Assembly: GCF_963855985.1 (NCBI RefSeq)
Contig: NC_087090.1
Location: 11,654,501-11,718,500, forward strand
Source of the DNA: Ostrinia nubilalis
Lineage: Eukaryota > Arthropoda > Insecta > Lepidoptera > Crambidae
Length of the DNA stretch: 64,000 nucleotides
Direction: 5' to 3'
Part shown: positions 1-12,379 of the stretch, piece by piece
Layout: the number at the start of each line of letters is the position of its first letter
Numbering within the stretch: position 1 is the first letter of the stretch
Made by a program: the position numbers and the translations under genes
The notes under the pieces: model-generated
Seen by the model: the letters and a program-made list of their open reading frames with translations, nothing else
Told to the model about the DNA's origin: nothing
Database searches by the model: none

Positions 1-1682
1 AATGAATTTATAAGATTTTATATAATGATTTATTGCTGGTATTGACCCGATCGCTATTTTATTAATGCACCGCGACGACAATGGAGTGCCTTATCAACTA
101 ATCTTAAATGATAATCTAATGAAAGCTTAGCATGTCCTGAAATTAGCCCGACGCTCGTCAAGTGAGTTTCACCTATGAGTAGGTACCTAACCTAGTACTT
201 GGTTACTGTGTAATTTTACTAGCTAGCTTGGGTTACTGTGTAATTTTTAGAAATGAAAACTATTTAAAGGATATGCCAGTTATTTAAGTAAACAGAACCC
301 TCTTTTAGTATGCACGATTTTAAAAAACTATTTAACTTACCTAACTTATCTGGCGAATCATTCGCAAATAATATATTCATATACCTACATAATAGGCAAA
401 GCATACAAATGAAGTGAATTGTAGATCAATTGGAAATAGATCGTGTGTCAGCGGTCGAGCGGGCCGCGGGGCATGATCATCGGCGCGCGCGCACGACCCG
501 CGCCCGCAGCGACACCGACCGACGTACCTCCACTTGCCCAACCTCCGCTAGAACTGTTGTTCAAATTAAAAATATTCCACCCAACAAAAAATAGCAACAC
601 ATTCCACAAACAAAAAACTAATAAGAAAACAAACGCTGCATCGCTGCCCTAAATGTTACCAATTCTCCAAATAGAGTCGAGTCTGTTTTATTAGTGAAAG
701 TTCATTTTAGGAACCGAAAAACGATTTCACACTGACCTTTCCTATTGTTCGTGTTGTGAAACAAAAGAGATCGATATGGCCAAGATCTAACGACGCAATT
801 AGTGTATCTTGTAACGTTATAATTTATGCTTATATTTTAAATATTTGGCTATTAATCCTACATTGCTTCATTTAATTAATCCGTATTTTGTGATACTATC
901 TGAATATTTTCTTCGAAGTCATTATAGTTTTTGAATCGTAACATTGCATCGTTCGGTATTTTCTGACATTCATACAAGTATTTATTTTTATAATTGAATG
1001 GAGATGATGACATGATGATTTGAAATTAATAATTTAATAAGCTTTTGATCAACAGGACATCAAGCGTTCATCTCAGTCCTTTTCAGTCTCAAGTATCTAA
1101 GTGATTGCAGCTAAGTAGCCACGAGGACAGCATGTTGAATCGGCGAAGCCAAAGCGGGCATTGCGACACTTGTCACCGTTTGACATTGTGTTAAGGAAAC
1201 AAGGCATTTAAATGGCCAAAAGTTGAGTACATTGTGATGAAACATAATTACCTATTTCATCTGAATGTCCATCTTAGGTGTCCGAATGTAATTACCAAAA
1301 GTCAAAACGGTCCCGCCCACGAGTGCTCTCACGCGCCGTGAGGTCAGCTTCTCTGACAACCTGCTCACAAAGCAAATTACACCACTATACTTAGCGGACT
1401 GCTTTTTGACTATTATCTTTATTATAGGTTTGCGAGTTAATGGCTCATTTTTGTTAGTATTGCCAATAAACGTTAACGTTTAGAGCGGGATCGCGTCATG
1501 GAATCTTTTGTTTGGTTTATTTAGTAAACTATGGTCACGTCATTCGTCGTGCACTACAAAGTCAAAACACCTAATTAAAAGAAAATCGCTTAGCGGTGAA
1601 CTTACTAATGGATTGGTCATCACTCCTCAGACACTATAGGTTGACTGGTGACTAAGACACTAGAGTGGAATCAGTCCGCATT
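1..1682. other. Non-coding stretch, no gene seen
   Basis: AT-rich DNA with stop codons in all frames and no recognisable exon. A GC-rich patch lies at about 453-530. The 17-mer ggttactgtgtaatttt occurs twice, at 201 and 231, a 30-bp tandem period. Nothing else is supported. Confidence 0.6.
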
Positions 1683-2364
1683 TAGAGATTGCAAAATCCG
1701 GATTTTTCTTAAATCCGGTTTTCCGGATTTGTGTTACGTACAAATCCGGATTATCCGGATTTTTCGAATATTGGGTAAATTTTTTAAACCATCAATTTAA
1801 TTTAAATAAAACGTAGTTTTTTTCAAAAAGATGTAAGTATTTGAAGAAAAGCGTTTTATTTTATTATCGCGCATGGAATTTATTCCTCTTATTTTCGGTT
1901 TGCGCTACAAATTTCGAAATTATTTGAACCTTGCATTATTTTTTTTTTCGTTTTAGTACAACTGCATTTCAGAATAAAAACTTGCTTGTACCTATAAAAT
2001 ATTTTTTTTATTCTTTTTCTTGTCGTGTCGACAAAAAACCTATACATCGTCCAGCCCAAAACTCCGCCACAAGAGTGGCGTTGTCAGTAGCCTTCATTAA
2101 ATCTTCCTGCTTGCAGTTGTTTGGGCAGGCAGGGCACGACATCATGTGCTTCGTCGACTGGGGAACAAAACCACACTTGCACTCCAAGTTTGATCCACCT
2201 AAGAATCCCCACCTGACACCTGAACAGATTGTCCTTACTACGGCAGACCTGTCCGAAGTCTATAAAGATTTCTAGGTAGGCCAGGGGAGCTCATTTTTTT
2301 TATTATAATTTCATTTTACACTTTGTAAGTTGTATTTCAATCTCAAGGCCCTGGTCATTATTTA

Positions 2365-2710
2365 CGACCAAAGTGCTCGGAAAGACGAATCCAACGAACT
2401 CAAACTCTATAAGTTTCTGCCGTTTCGGTTAGGAGTTCCTATGGCCACCTCCTGACTTCATCATCAGGACCCTGAACATCATCTAGCACTTATGTGCTTG
2501 AAAAGACAAATCCAACAAACCCAAATTTGATGAGTTTCCACCGTTTCGTTTAAGAGTTCCTATGGCCACCTCCCGAATCCATCATCAGGACCCTGGGCAT
2601 CATCTAGCACTAAAGTGATCGAAAAGACAAATCCAACGAACCCAAGTTCGATGCGATTCCGCCGTTTCGTTTAAGAGTTCCTATGGTCACCTCTTGACTC
2701 CATCATCAAC
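2365..2710. repeat. Three ~120-bp tandem repeats in the hAT-like element
   Basis: Three diverged copies each carry a variant of 'gacaaatccaacgaa', then 'ccgtttcg', 'gagttcctatgg' and 'catcatca'. The same unit, inverted, occurs at about 60545-60800 in the second hAT element, so the array belongs to a shared element core and not to the insertion site. Confidence 0.7.
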
Positions 2711-2839
2711 CCAGCTAAATGGTCGGCGGTATAGCCAACAACCTGTTTAGAACTCTTTTAAAAGGATTTCTCCACAATCACCCCCATTCTCATACAATGA
2801 CATTTCGAGATGAATTAATGTAAGCAAATCGAGATGGAT

Positions 2840-3616
2840 TAATGATGGGCGAGGTTGAAGATCTCTACTTACACTTGGCCTGCGGATGAATATGGAGAAA
2901 ACAAAGCTTATGTCCAATGTCCATGTTGCGCCCTACCCAGTTTCGGTTGGGAGATCAATTCTCGAGATTGTTGACAAGTATGTCTACCTCGGACAAACGA
3001 TTCAGCTGGGTAGGTCCAATTTCGAGAAAGAGGTCAATTGTCATATCCAACTCGGCTGGGCAGCGTTTGGGAAACGACGCAACATCTTTTCGTCCAAAAT
3101 ACCTCAGTGCCTGAAGATTAAGGTCTACAACCAATGTGTGTTACCAGTGATGACTTATGGTTCGGAAACGTGGCCTCTCACTATAGGCCTTATACAGAAG
3201 CTCGAATTGCACAGCGTGCTATGGAGAGGGCTATGCTCGGTGTTTCTTTACGAGATCGAATCAGAAATGAGGAGATCCGTAAACAAACTAAAGTCGCTGA
3301 CATACTAGCCCGACGGATACAAGCTGAAGTGGCAATGGGCAGGGCACATAGTACGCAGAACTGACGGCCGATGGGGCAGCAAGGTTCTGGAGTGACATGC
3401 AATAAATAATTTGAATTTGAATTTGGAGTGGAGGCCGCGTACCGGAAAACGCAGCGTGGGACGTCCACCCACAAGGTGGACCGATAACATCATAAAGGTA
3501 GCAGGAAGGCGCTGGACGCAGGTCGCTACCAACCAGGCAACATGGAAAGCATTGGGGGGGCCTATGTTCAGCAGTGGACGTCCTATGGCTGAGATGATGA
3601 TGATGATGATGACTTA
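2840..3616 (+). mobile_element. RTE-type LINE, 5'-truncated and frameshifted 3' end
   Basis: Translations in three different frames give the C-terminal part of an RTE-type endonuclease/reverse transcriptase. The first piece (about 2878-3180) carries MNMEKTK, YVYLGQ and MTYGSETW, which is the end of the RT and the start of the thumb region. The second piece (about 3185-3364) carries RAMLGVSLRDRIRNEEIR. The third (3420-3600) carries GKRSVGRPPTRW and a W-rich tail. At least two frameshifts separate them, so it is a dead copy. It ends in a (GATGAT)n tail at about 3592-3612. The copy lies wholly inside the hAT-like element at 1683-3967. Confidence 0.85.
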
Positions 3617-3975
3617 CACTTGCAAGGGATATTTGCTGATTTAGCTGCTCTTTAAAACTCAGCGATATGGTGTTTCAGAATCAGCGAATTCACTTACGCA
3701 TGCGGCATGACGCGTCATTGTGCAGGCACAGTGCAGGTGTGAGTGTTGTGCGACGAAGTGCGGGTGCGTTCAATCAAAACTTCGCTTGTTTTGCATCCAT
3801 GTTGCATCAAATAGATATTTTGGTTTATGATTTTATGATAAAATTTTTGGGGTAAAAATATTCGAAAAAACCGGATTTCAAAGTCAAAATCCGGATTTTT
3901 TTATAGCCTCAAAATCCGGATTTTTCAGATATTTTCGAATTTCGAATAATCCGGATTGCAATCTCTATCCGCATT

Positions 3976-6900
3976 ATTAGAAGAATCTACTGGTAGAGAA
4001 TGCTTTTGAAACTGTTTGCGATCAAAATACCTGTAATACTACGTAATGTTTTGAAACCTTTACTTACTCGTACCTTTGATTACTTAATTTTCTTATCCAT
4101 CCATAAATCAAAAGTGAGTATATTACCGTAAAATCAGTGTTACCTTTACAAAAATGAGGTCTCTTCTGATTCAAATCGAATGCTGTATGTATCGATTCCC
4201 AGGGCTGGGTAATCTCACATAAAACAAATGTTCAGGGTGGATGGAGCGCGTAACTCCGGCGGAGTGACAAGACAATAATTGCACTGGGCCACCGCACGAC
4301 GCCCCGCGTACATCTTGCAGGACAAATTTACGTGTGCGCTGATGATAGACAAACAATTCAACTGTAAACATCAGCATTTGCTCGACTGGGAATTCTAATA
4401 AAACTTCATTTGTGCCGACGTGAACGTTCATTTCGAACAGGTACCTAGAAGTACCGACACTAACGTTTTATTCAAATGCTGTGCGACCTGTTATAGAAAA
4501 GCTCTGAACGCCCGCCGGTAAGTAATTACAACGAGCATTTAATCGGATAATGATGACAGATTGAGATATCTAATAATCATGAAACCGTTAAACTGTGAGC
4601 GTTTAAAAATAATAACTGCTTAAGTTAGTTAAGTGCATATTACCGAGTAGGTTCTAAAAAAGGCTATTGGTATTTATGTGTAATAATATTATAGATGTGA
4701 CATGTGTGTCGGACACCTATTATTCTCATAAAATCGTTTGTTTTGTGTGCAACATTGCAAACGAACAATGACACTAACAATTTTTTTTGTCTTCTTTTAA
4801 GAAGAGAAGAAACATTGCTCAATAATGCATCGTACTACAGATATTGCACATTTTTTTATATTCCCCTGAAGCTGAAGTAATCATACACAACTCTACTTCG
4901 ACATCCGTTAGTCAAGAAATAGTTAATACTAATGAGATAAAAATTATTCTACTTATTCAGACAAAGTGTTTCGCTAAACAATTTCTGGTATCACATTCCT
5001 TAGCGCGTTGATGTCTTCTCTGAAAACTGAAGTCTGGTTCTCTTTTACGCAACAGTTAATAGGCACTTACTGCAACATCACTCGGCATCAGGTGTCGTGA
5101 TAGTAAAAGCTGATTATAGCTATATAGAAAAAATAGCAAGTCATTACAACAATACATTTTTGGAATCACTTTTACCAGTATTAATCTGTAACTTGTTCAG
5201 AACACTTCTCGTATTGTAATTTACTGCACTTATACTTTAAAATCCAAATTCTAAACTGTAATGAAAGTTATGTAGTTCACCAGAAAGTGCTTTTTGGTTT
5301 TCTTTTCTCATAATAACAACCCTAATGATAAAGGTCGACTAATGGCAGCCTAAAACACCGGCCATTTACTTTTTTAGATCACAGCTTAAAAACATCACGA
5401 CATTGTCTCGGTTGAAAAGTAGATCGTATCATCCGTCAGCTCGCGAACGGAATAGTGAAGAGAGCGCTGTGCAACTTGTCAATGACTTTCAATTTAAAAA
5501 GCTTTTTCTCAAGTTTTATTACAAGTTATGAAAAAAGTTCATATTTTTTATACTTATGAGCCAACACCGAACTCTATTACTCTATTACAGGATATGGGTT
5601 CGAATCTGTATAATCAATAAAGTGACTTTATCGCCAAAATACTTGCACAAAAGCTTTAGGTATTTAATCGATTGCCTTATTATTGTGTAATGGAGATTTT
5701 TCTATGAATTGCGAGTCATTATGCTGTTTTAGTTAAGATAGCATTATAAAATATCTGAATTAATTTACTTTTGTTTTAATATATCGATAAAGCACAATCT
5801 ATCTTGCCGCACTAAGCTTGTCGTGTCTGTATCTCTGTAGTAAGTATAGAGGGTCTACTCAACAAAATGATTTTCGAATAATGCTCTCTATCTGACTCTA
5901 TCATTAATGCTGGCACACAGAATGCGTGAAAGAGATGTATAAAGTCGACAAAATCGAAACTGATTAGCGGCGTAAGACCTCATGCCGTGGACGCAGCGAC
6001 ATCGACAAGTGAACGCAATCACTAATTGAATCAGCCGATATCGACTGCCACCGGCGCGCCGCCGCTACCATATCGCTTTTTGTTGGCGATATTGCGATCG
6101 AATATTAATTCATTAATCAAGAATAACTGCATAATTTCATACAAATTTATCTTAATAGGTTTTATGTATGTCGAGTGAGGCTTTTAGTTTCAGGGTTAAG
6201 ATGTACCTGTTAGTAATCCCGTTTATAGCTTAGAGGCCCTTTACAACGTTTTGTTTTAAAGAAGATAGCAGCAAACTGGGATAAAAACTAAACTTGTATG
6301 CGTGAAAATTATAAATTAAAACTTTCAATGCCTTTATCGCATTAGATATGCGAGACGAATGACTGAAAGCGATTTCCTGGTACAGTTACAACAAACACCT
6401 TATCGTGAAGTTGAGTGAGCACCGACACCGGCAAGCGCGTGGATTTGTTACAAGCCGGTGATAATTATTATTGGCCGACAAATCTTCACTTAAGGGAACC
6501 GTTACTCGTGTTTTGTTGCAGTGAATACATTCATTACTTCATTTGCATACAATGGCCTGGTGCCAAAAAATATTGGAGTGTAAACGGTTACCACGAACGC
6601 GTTTATGAAAGTTCTCTTTAGCTTCACGGTGCGAGATTGAATATACGCCGACATAATGATACAATAAAGATAAATTTATTAATCATTATCGAAAGCATAA
6701 ATCATTTTTAAAATTTATTTTAATTTGATGTCCGTAACAACTACCTAAATAAGTGTTTCGTTTGTTACAAAGTTTACGGAATGTACTTTTGTTATTAAGT
6801 TATTTCAGTCGTTTTAAAAAATAAACCTAAGTAATGTAATTTGTGTACCTGTACTGTTAAGTAGATTATGAAAAAATTTAAGCATTTATAGGTGACTGAA

Positions 6901-7448
6901 ATTCAGTAATATGGTAAAAGTTGTATTACTTCGGTTCTATAACAATGATTTAATTTTATGCTGCTTGCATAGCGTTTATGAAATATTACTATTCGTCAAC
7001 AATTAAAGTATGATCTACTCGCATTTAGACCTGCTATTAAATCATACAAAAAATGAACCGTAATTAAATCGACCATTGTGGTTGTCTACATGTGTATGCA
7101 AATTAGGTTTTTATAACCCGAACTTATGTAGGAGTATGGAAACTGATTCGTGATCGTGCTAAATCTACTTGAATTATTGTAATCCTATTTTCATTGGACG
7201 TAGACTACTTTGGTTAAAACCAAAGATGCGTGAAACACATCATTTGCATAATGAGTTTCTACCATTAATAGGTAGCAACATTAGTTTTGTGTTACGTAAA
7301 CATGTAGTCAAAATGTCAGGTGGTATCTAAAAACCGTGATTTAAGAGTCTCATTATTGAACAATTTAAGTAAGGATATTCTTGCATCAATATACATTAGA
7401 TGACAAAACATTGACTCATCTCGTAAACTGTGAAGCAGGTGGTTTGAC
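3976..7448. other. Non-coding stretch, no gene seen
   Basis: No exon, RNA gene or transposon with clear ends is visible. A GC-rich patch at about 5945-6090 contains several ATATCG/CGATA words. The open frames here are short and have no protein-like composition. Confidence 0.5.
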
Positions 7449-7450
7449 TA

Positions 7451-7570
7451 AGGCTGGGTTGCACCGTCTTACTTTAACTATAACAAACGACAAAAATATG
7501 TCAAACTCCATACAAAAAAACACCGGTTATCGTTATAGTTACGGTCAAGTTAGGTGGTGCAACTCAGCCT
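7451..7570. mobile_element. MITE, 120 bp, TA-flanked
   Basis: The terminal inverted repeats are AGGCTGGGTTGCACC and GGTGCAACTCAGCCT, flanked by TA on both sides (7449-7450 and 7571-7572), as made by Tc1/mariner-type transposases. The whole element is close to a hairpin. A second copy at about 30043-32109 is split by a larger transposon. Confidence 0.85.
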
Positions 7571-7572
7571 TA

Positions 7573-10500
7573 GTGCTACATTGCACTTCATGGGATAGGG
7601 TGATTTGTTACATGAAGGCCGTGTAGGGGTCGTCTAAGGTAAGTACCATGAAGTCTTTGTTGCTGTAAGACGATATTATGCCGTAACTTATTTGGTTCAA
7701 TGACATTAATTCCAGTCACGTCAGATCAGATGGCACAAACTTTTGATGGACCTCAAGAAGTGCAACAATGTTGCAGCGATAAGTGTTACTTAATATAACA
7801 GGTTGTGTATAACATTTAAAAAAATCCTACTAGACTGAGAACCTGTGCAAGGTTGACAAAAAAAATTGATCGGAAATAAAATACAAATTTCCTTTTCAGA
7901 CCTCTATGTTGTTCCTATTATAAGTTGCTACATCACTGTACAGGTTAAAGTATTTTTGAAATAAGCTGCAGCAATCTGAATAATTTTGTTTTTTAAGCCA
8001 TCTCCATACTTGTATAGCAATCTCGGGAGAGTTTTCAAGTGTTCGATCCAGCAGTGCCGATAAACATATTTCGGCACAGAGCACTCTTGACGCAGATGGA
8101 GTGAACTAACGGAGCTTTTGTAAACGCAATTGTTTTAAACTATTAATTGTGCCGATAGGGCCGCGAACAATGCACTCACCTAACAATGAAACCGGAAAAA
8201 ATCTTTTGCACTGATGTAAAGTTTCGTGAGGCTTGTCTTACGATTAATTATCCACGTTTTCTCTTGATTACTTTTCTTCCAACTTTGCATATTAGAGTGG
8301 AAATAAATGATCGTAATTTGTCTAAGCAATAGTTTACTCCCAAACCTTACGTAAATGTTAGATGATTTTGGAGTAGGTAAGTCCTTGTTTGTAAAATGAA
8401 CTAAAAAATTTCGTTTCGTTTCTAAATAAAGTAGTATCCATATAAGATAATTGACCTATCTTTGCTATAGATCGTCAATAGCAAACGAATAATTAACTCG
8501 TAACTTGCATAGCGATAGACGCGTGCGTGCAACGAGAGTGGCGTATCGTCGAAGATTAGGTGTGGGGCGCATGATTCGGTTTCGCGGGCGGAAACGGGCG
8601 CGCCCACGCGCAGGTCAGAGCAGTGACCCCAGAGCTCACCTCGCAGCGCCTGGATCTACCGCGCTCATTGTTCCTTCCACCTTCCGACCGAGGAGCACTC
8701 CACCTGTAACGCGCTTTCTACTCTAGAAACGCTGGATAAATAAGGGATAAGCGGCTAAAGAGTAACCGGCAGCAGTTGTAGGCCAAAAAGATTGTTACTA
8801 TTGTCTTTTTTGTAGATCGATTTGAACTTGCAGATTCGCAGGCTTTCAGCGTCATAGTATGGTATATGGTATGGGTGGAAGAAAAACCATCTTACTGCAA
8901 TTTTCAGTGTAATACCTACTATTACTTGTGATAAATAAGAACATTTTGCGTTGTTATCATTTTCGTGTGATGTCAGTCAGATGATGCACATGGATGTCCT
9001 AATAATCTACACAAACGGTAAAATAAAAAAACTACTTTACGACCAACTATTTAGTTTGCAAATAATATGTTACTTACAGAGCAAAACTCATAAGACTTTC
9101 AAAAACAAGCGGAGTAGCACCTGCAAAACGTCTCTACATTTGTCAACGCAAACTGTCGCAATAATATCCGAGTTTACAAAGTAGGTGGGTAATCCGAGAA
9201 AGGGATCATAAAAGGCGAATAGAAATGGGACGTTTTCAACTTTGCATACAAGAGCCACCGGATATCATCAAAACCATGTGCATCAGGTTCGTAAAGCTCT
9301 TTACCGTTGTACGTAATATAAACAAAAAAGAATTAATGTCATTGCAATGTTTGTATATCACATTATCAAGCACTTATTTTATAAAAAATATAGGTACCTA
9401 TACGATAACATCTTTTTGTCATGGTCTCAGAGAACAAGTACTAGATATCATAATCCCTGGACAATCCAATATTAAAAGTATAAACGGGGAAACAAACCTA
9501 GTTTTAGGTGATTTACAGCGATACTACGCCTTCGGGCCTTTTATCATAATTTAATAGTGATTTCGTTTTTTAAGAACAGTCGTTACGGTTGGCTGTCGCC
9601 TAGAAGCAGCTTAGGTAAATTGCAAATTTTGGTAAAATAGAAAATGTATAGGTAGGTTTTTCCAGTATTTTACCTTTATTATATTCACGCTCCTGAGTTA
9701 TCGTCCAAGGCAGCAGAAAGCATTTGTATAATTCGCGGTGTCAGACCATTAATCTGTAGATGATTGTACTGAACGTGTACTTAATCCGGCAGAACACAGA
9801 TACCAATCTACATACTAAGGTTACATAACTGCGCTAATGAAACTCCACTTCTATAAATTGTGAACCACTTACAGCACTGATTCATACAAAGCGATTAAAA
9901 GATATTCTCCGAGCTGGCGCGATATGAAGCGCTTAAATTAACTTTCGTAATTAGAAACACCAATAAGGCAGAACGCCCATCATACACAAATTACACCTGC
10001 GTTACTAATTATGTCCGACTCGGATATATCTTCTCGTGTGTAATTCTTTACTCCTAACCGTGTTAAAATTGTATTTATTACCACCATCTGTCACCGCCGT
10101 AATGACATAATGACTCCCGCGTATGAAACCTACCTAACGCATCAAACAATCAATTAAGACTCTCGACATCGCATCGCCTTAATGATCGCGCAAAAGAAAA
10201 AAGATGCCCGAGACAACTGACCATAAATACACTCGCGAAGAATGTGAGGAAAGAAAGGCAGAAAGGCAGATCGACCGTTACGTCATAAATTTGCCTACTG
10301 CAAAAATCTGCTTCGTATAAACATGGCCGCGTAAACCAGGGCATTACAATCAATATTTTCGTTTAAGCTACAGTTCAGATCTTGATTTATGGGGGAGCGG
10401 TTTAAGCTCGTAGTATTATTAACAAGTTATAAATCACCGTTCGGAATTAAGACTCAGTGAATCGGCGGCTGAGATTTGTTGACGAAGACATTAATAGTGC

Positions 10501-11604
10501 GACGCTCTTTGTAACCCTTAGCCACAGCGACACGCAAATAGGTTAAGCATCCGTATCTTACGATCACCATTCGACTGTCAATACAGCTTTCTATGGCTGC
10601 GACGCACGACCGCACGACGCGCTTTGCCCGTGCGGTGCGATGTGGCGCTCTATAAAATCTGTAACATTGACATTAGGAACTAACTTAATTATTAAATAGT
10701 GCTTAGCCAATTACCTGAAAATTTTAGCATGAAATCACTGGACGATACTTGTACATATTTCTTAGAGTTAAGTTTGTTTCATTGTCATTACACAAAAGAA
10801 CTTCTATTGTAAGCGTGGAAAATGTGTAATAGGTAAGGCATGTTTACAGGAGAAGAAAGGGAATGAGGCTCTGTTTAATGATAGAAACTTCTGCGAGTCA
10901 TAATAATACTTACTTACCTTCTGTAGAACAAGCCCTCCTGAAAATCAATGTGCGGAACTGACAATAAGTGACGAGAGGCAGTGATGTAAAACATCTGAAA
11001 ATGAATAAAAGTTACATTCTTGTAAAGTCGTAAATTACAATCTGTAGATTCTCATCCTCGACAACGACAAACAAAACTGCTGAAAGTATCATCAAATAAA
11101 TAAATGAAAAAAATATTACAAACATAAATATTTTATTTATTGTTTTAAAATAAATAAACTACAAATCAAATAGAATATAAATCGAAACTAGAGACTAATA
11201 GTGTCCCTAAGTGTACACCTTATTTTGATCCGAAGTACAGCTAGAATCCATTTTAATAAAAGAGGCCATGTTTTTGTTAGAACTTTAATATGTGCTAAAA
11301 TACTAATGTATGTTTGCAGAGTGTCATCATCCCCATAACATTACGATACAAACAAACAACCTATCATCAGTTATACTGCTAGTTAAAGTGATCCAATTGA
11401 TTAATTACACCAGTGAATTTTTTGTATTTGATGTGTACCTTTCGGAAATAAAGTTTTTTTTTTATTTATTTATTTAGTAATAGACATAGTTATAGTACCC
11501 CAGAATTGATCAAGAAAATGGAAGTTCAAAGTTAAGGATTGACTTACCAACCTGTTCAATGAAACATGAAAATTGTTATGCGTTTTCAGGTGATATCTTT
11601 GATA
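7573..11604. other. Non-coding stretch, no gene seen
   Basis: AT-rich DNA without recognisable exons. GC-rich islands lie at about 8505-8715 and 10590-10660. The first is followed by 'ATAAATAA' and the second by 'TATAAAATC', which could be TATA-like, but no downstream exon supports a promoter. Confidence 0.5.
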
Positions 11605-11645
11605 AACTAAAATCCACATGAGTGAAGCCGCGGTCGAAGCCTAGT
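11605..11645 (+). mobile_element. Helitron-like 3' end remnant
   Basis: The sequence 'agtgaagccgcggtcgaagc' followed by CTAGT matches the common 3' end of lepidopteran Lep1-type Helitrons (the '...GAAGTCGCGG...CTAGT' ending). Only the tail is recognisable. Confidence 0.45.
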
Positions 11646-12299
11646 ATTGTAACATTACGTACTGTAATATGTAAATTAATACTATAACGACATAAACAAG
11701 TTTCTGAAAGGAAGTGGGTACTAACACGTGCCGGTATGTTTTTCTTATCCGTTTTCCTCTTCTATTTCCATGGGTCTTAATTAGCATATAAAATCTATTC
11801 AAATTTTCCACAGTGTTTTCGTAAATCAATTCGATTCAAATAACCCCTTGAAAATCTAATGACGCTAACAAGTGAACCAGCAGAAGAAACTTTTTAGGTT
11901 CGTGATTTTCTTTTTACTTAATTAATCTTCATAGGTCTAGTTTCATCATGAAAATACATACTACCGACAATGTTACATATTAGAGAGTTGTATTTATTTA
12001 ATAAGCCAATAAACACAATTATATTGCCTGAAGTACATTTTGCGCAGTACCACCTTTTTCTGACAAAAATTCTCAATATCACTCATGAAAACTGTTAGTT
12101 ACGTCCATTATATTTTATGTAACACGAACTACATAAATAATATCTATCTATAATATAAAAAATAATCGCAAAATGTGTTGGCAAACAGCACAACGCCTGG
12201 ACAAATTTTTTACCAATTCTTTTTTTTAATATTCGTTGAAGTCCAAGTTCGATGGTTTTTACGGCTAGAAAAGTTCGAATAATTTCCGGGAAAATCCTA

Positions 12300-12379
12300 C
12301 AAAAAACTCGAAACTTCACCCCTAAAGGGGTAAAACGAGGTCCACCCGTACGAATACGAAGTCGCGGCTGGCCGCTAGT
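12300..12379 (+). mobile_element. Helitron-like 3' end remnant
   Basis: 'tacgaagtcgcggctggc' followed by GCTAGT at 12374-12379 is another Helitron-type 3' terminus. The upstream boundary cannot be placed. Confidence 0.5.

Larger units (their letters stand above)
1683..3967. mobile_element. hAT-like DNA transposon, non-autonomous, 2285 bp
   Basis: The element starts TAGAGATTGCAA and ends TTGCAATCTCTA. It is flanked by an exact 8-bp duplication, TCCGCATT, at 1675-1682 and 3968-3975, which is the size made by hAT transposases. Just inside both ends lie clusters of AATCCGGATT motifs (1697-1762 and 3870-3958), probably subterminal binding sites. No transposase can be read. The inside holds a set of ~120-bp tandem repeats and a decayed RTE-type LINE. 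Part of the core (about 1860-2710) recurs in reverse orientation in the hAT element at 60144-61203. Confidence 0.85.

Noticed and set aside
1931..2275. 114-codon frame inside the first hAT-like element
   Set aside because: Starts in a T-rich tract. It does not resemble a hAT transposase, and related DNA in the second hAT element is not coding.
5580..5615. GGTTCGAATC, a possible tRNA T-loop
   Set aside because: No matching acceptor, D or anticodon arms in the preceding 75 bases.
10640..10670. TATAAAATC after a GC-rich island as a promoter
   Set aside because: No initiator, 5' exon or open frame follows on that strand.
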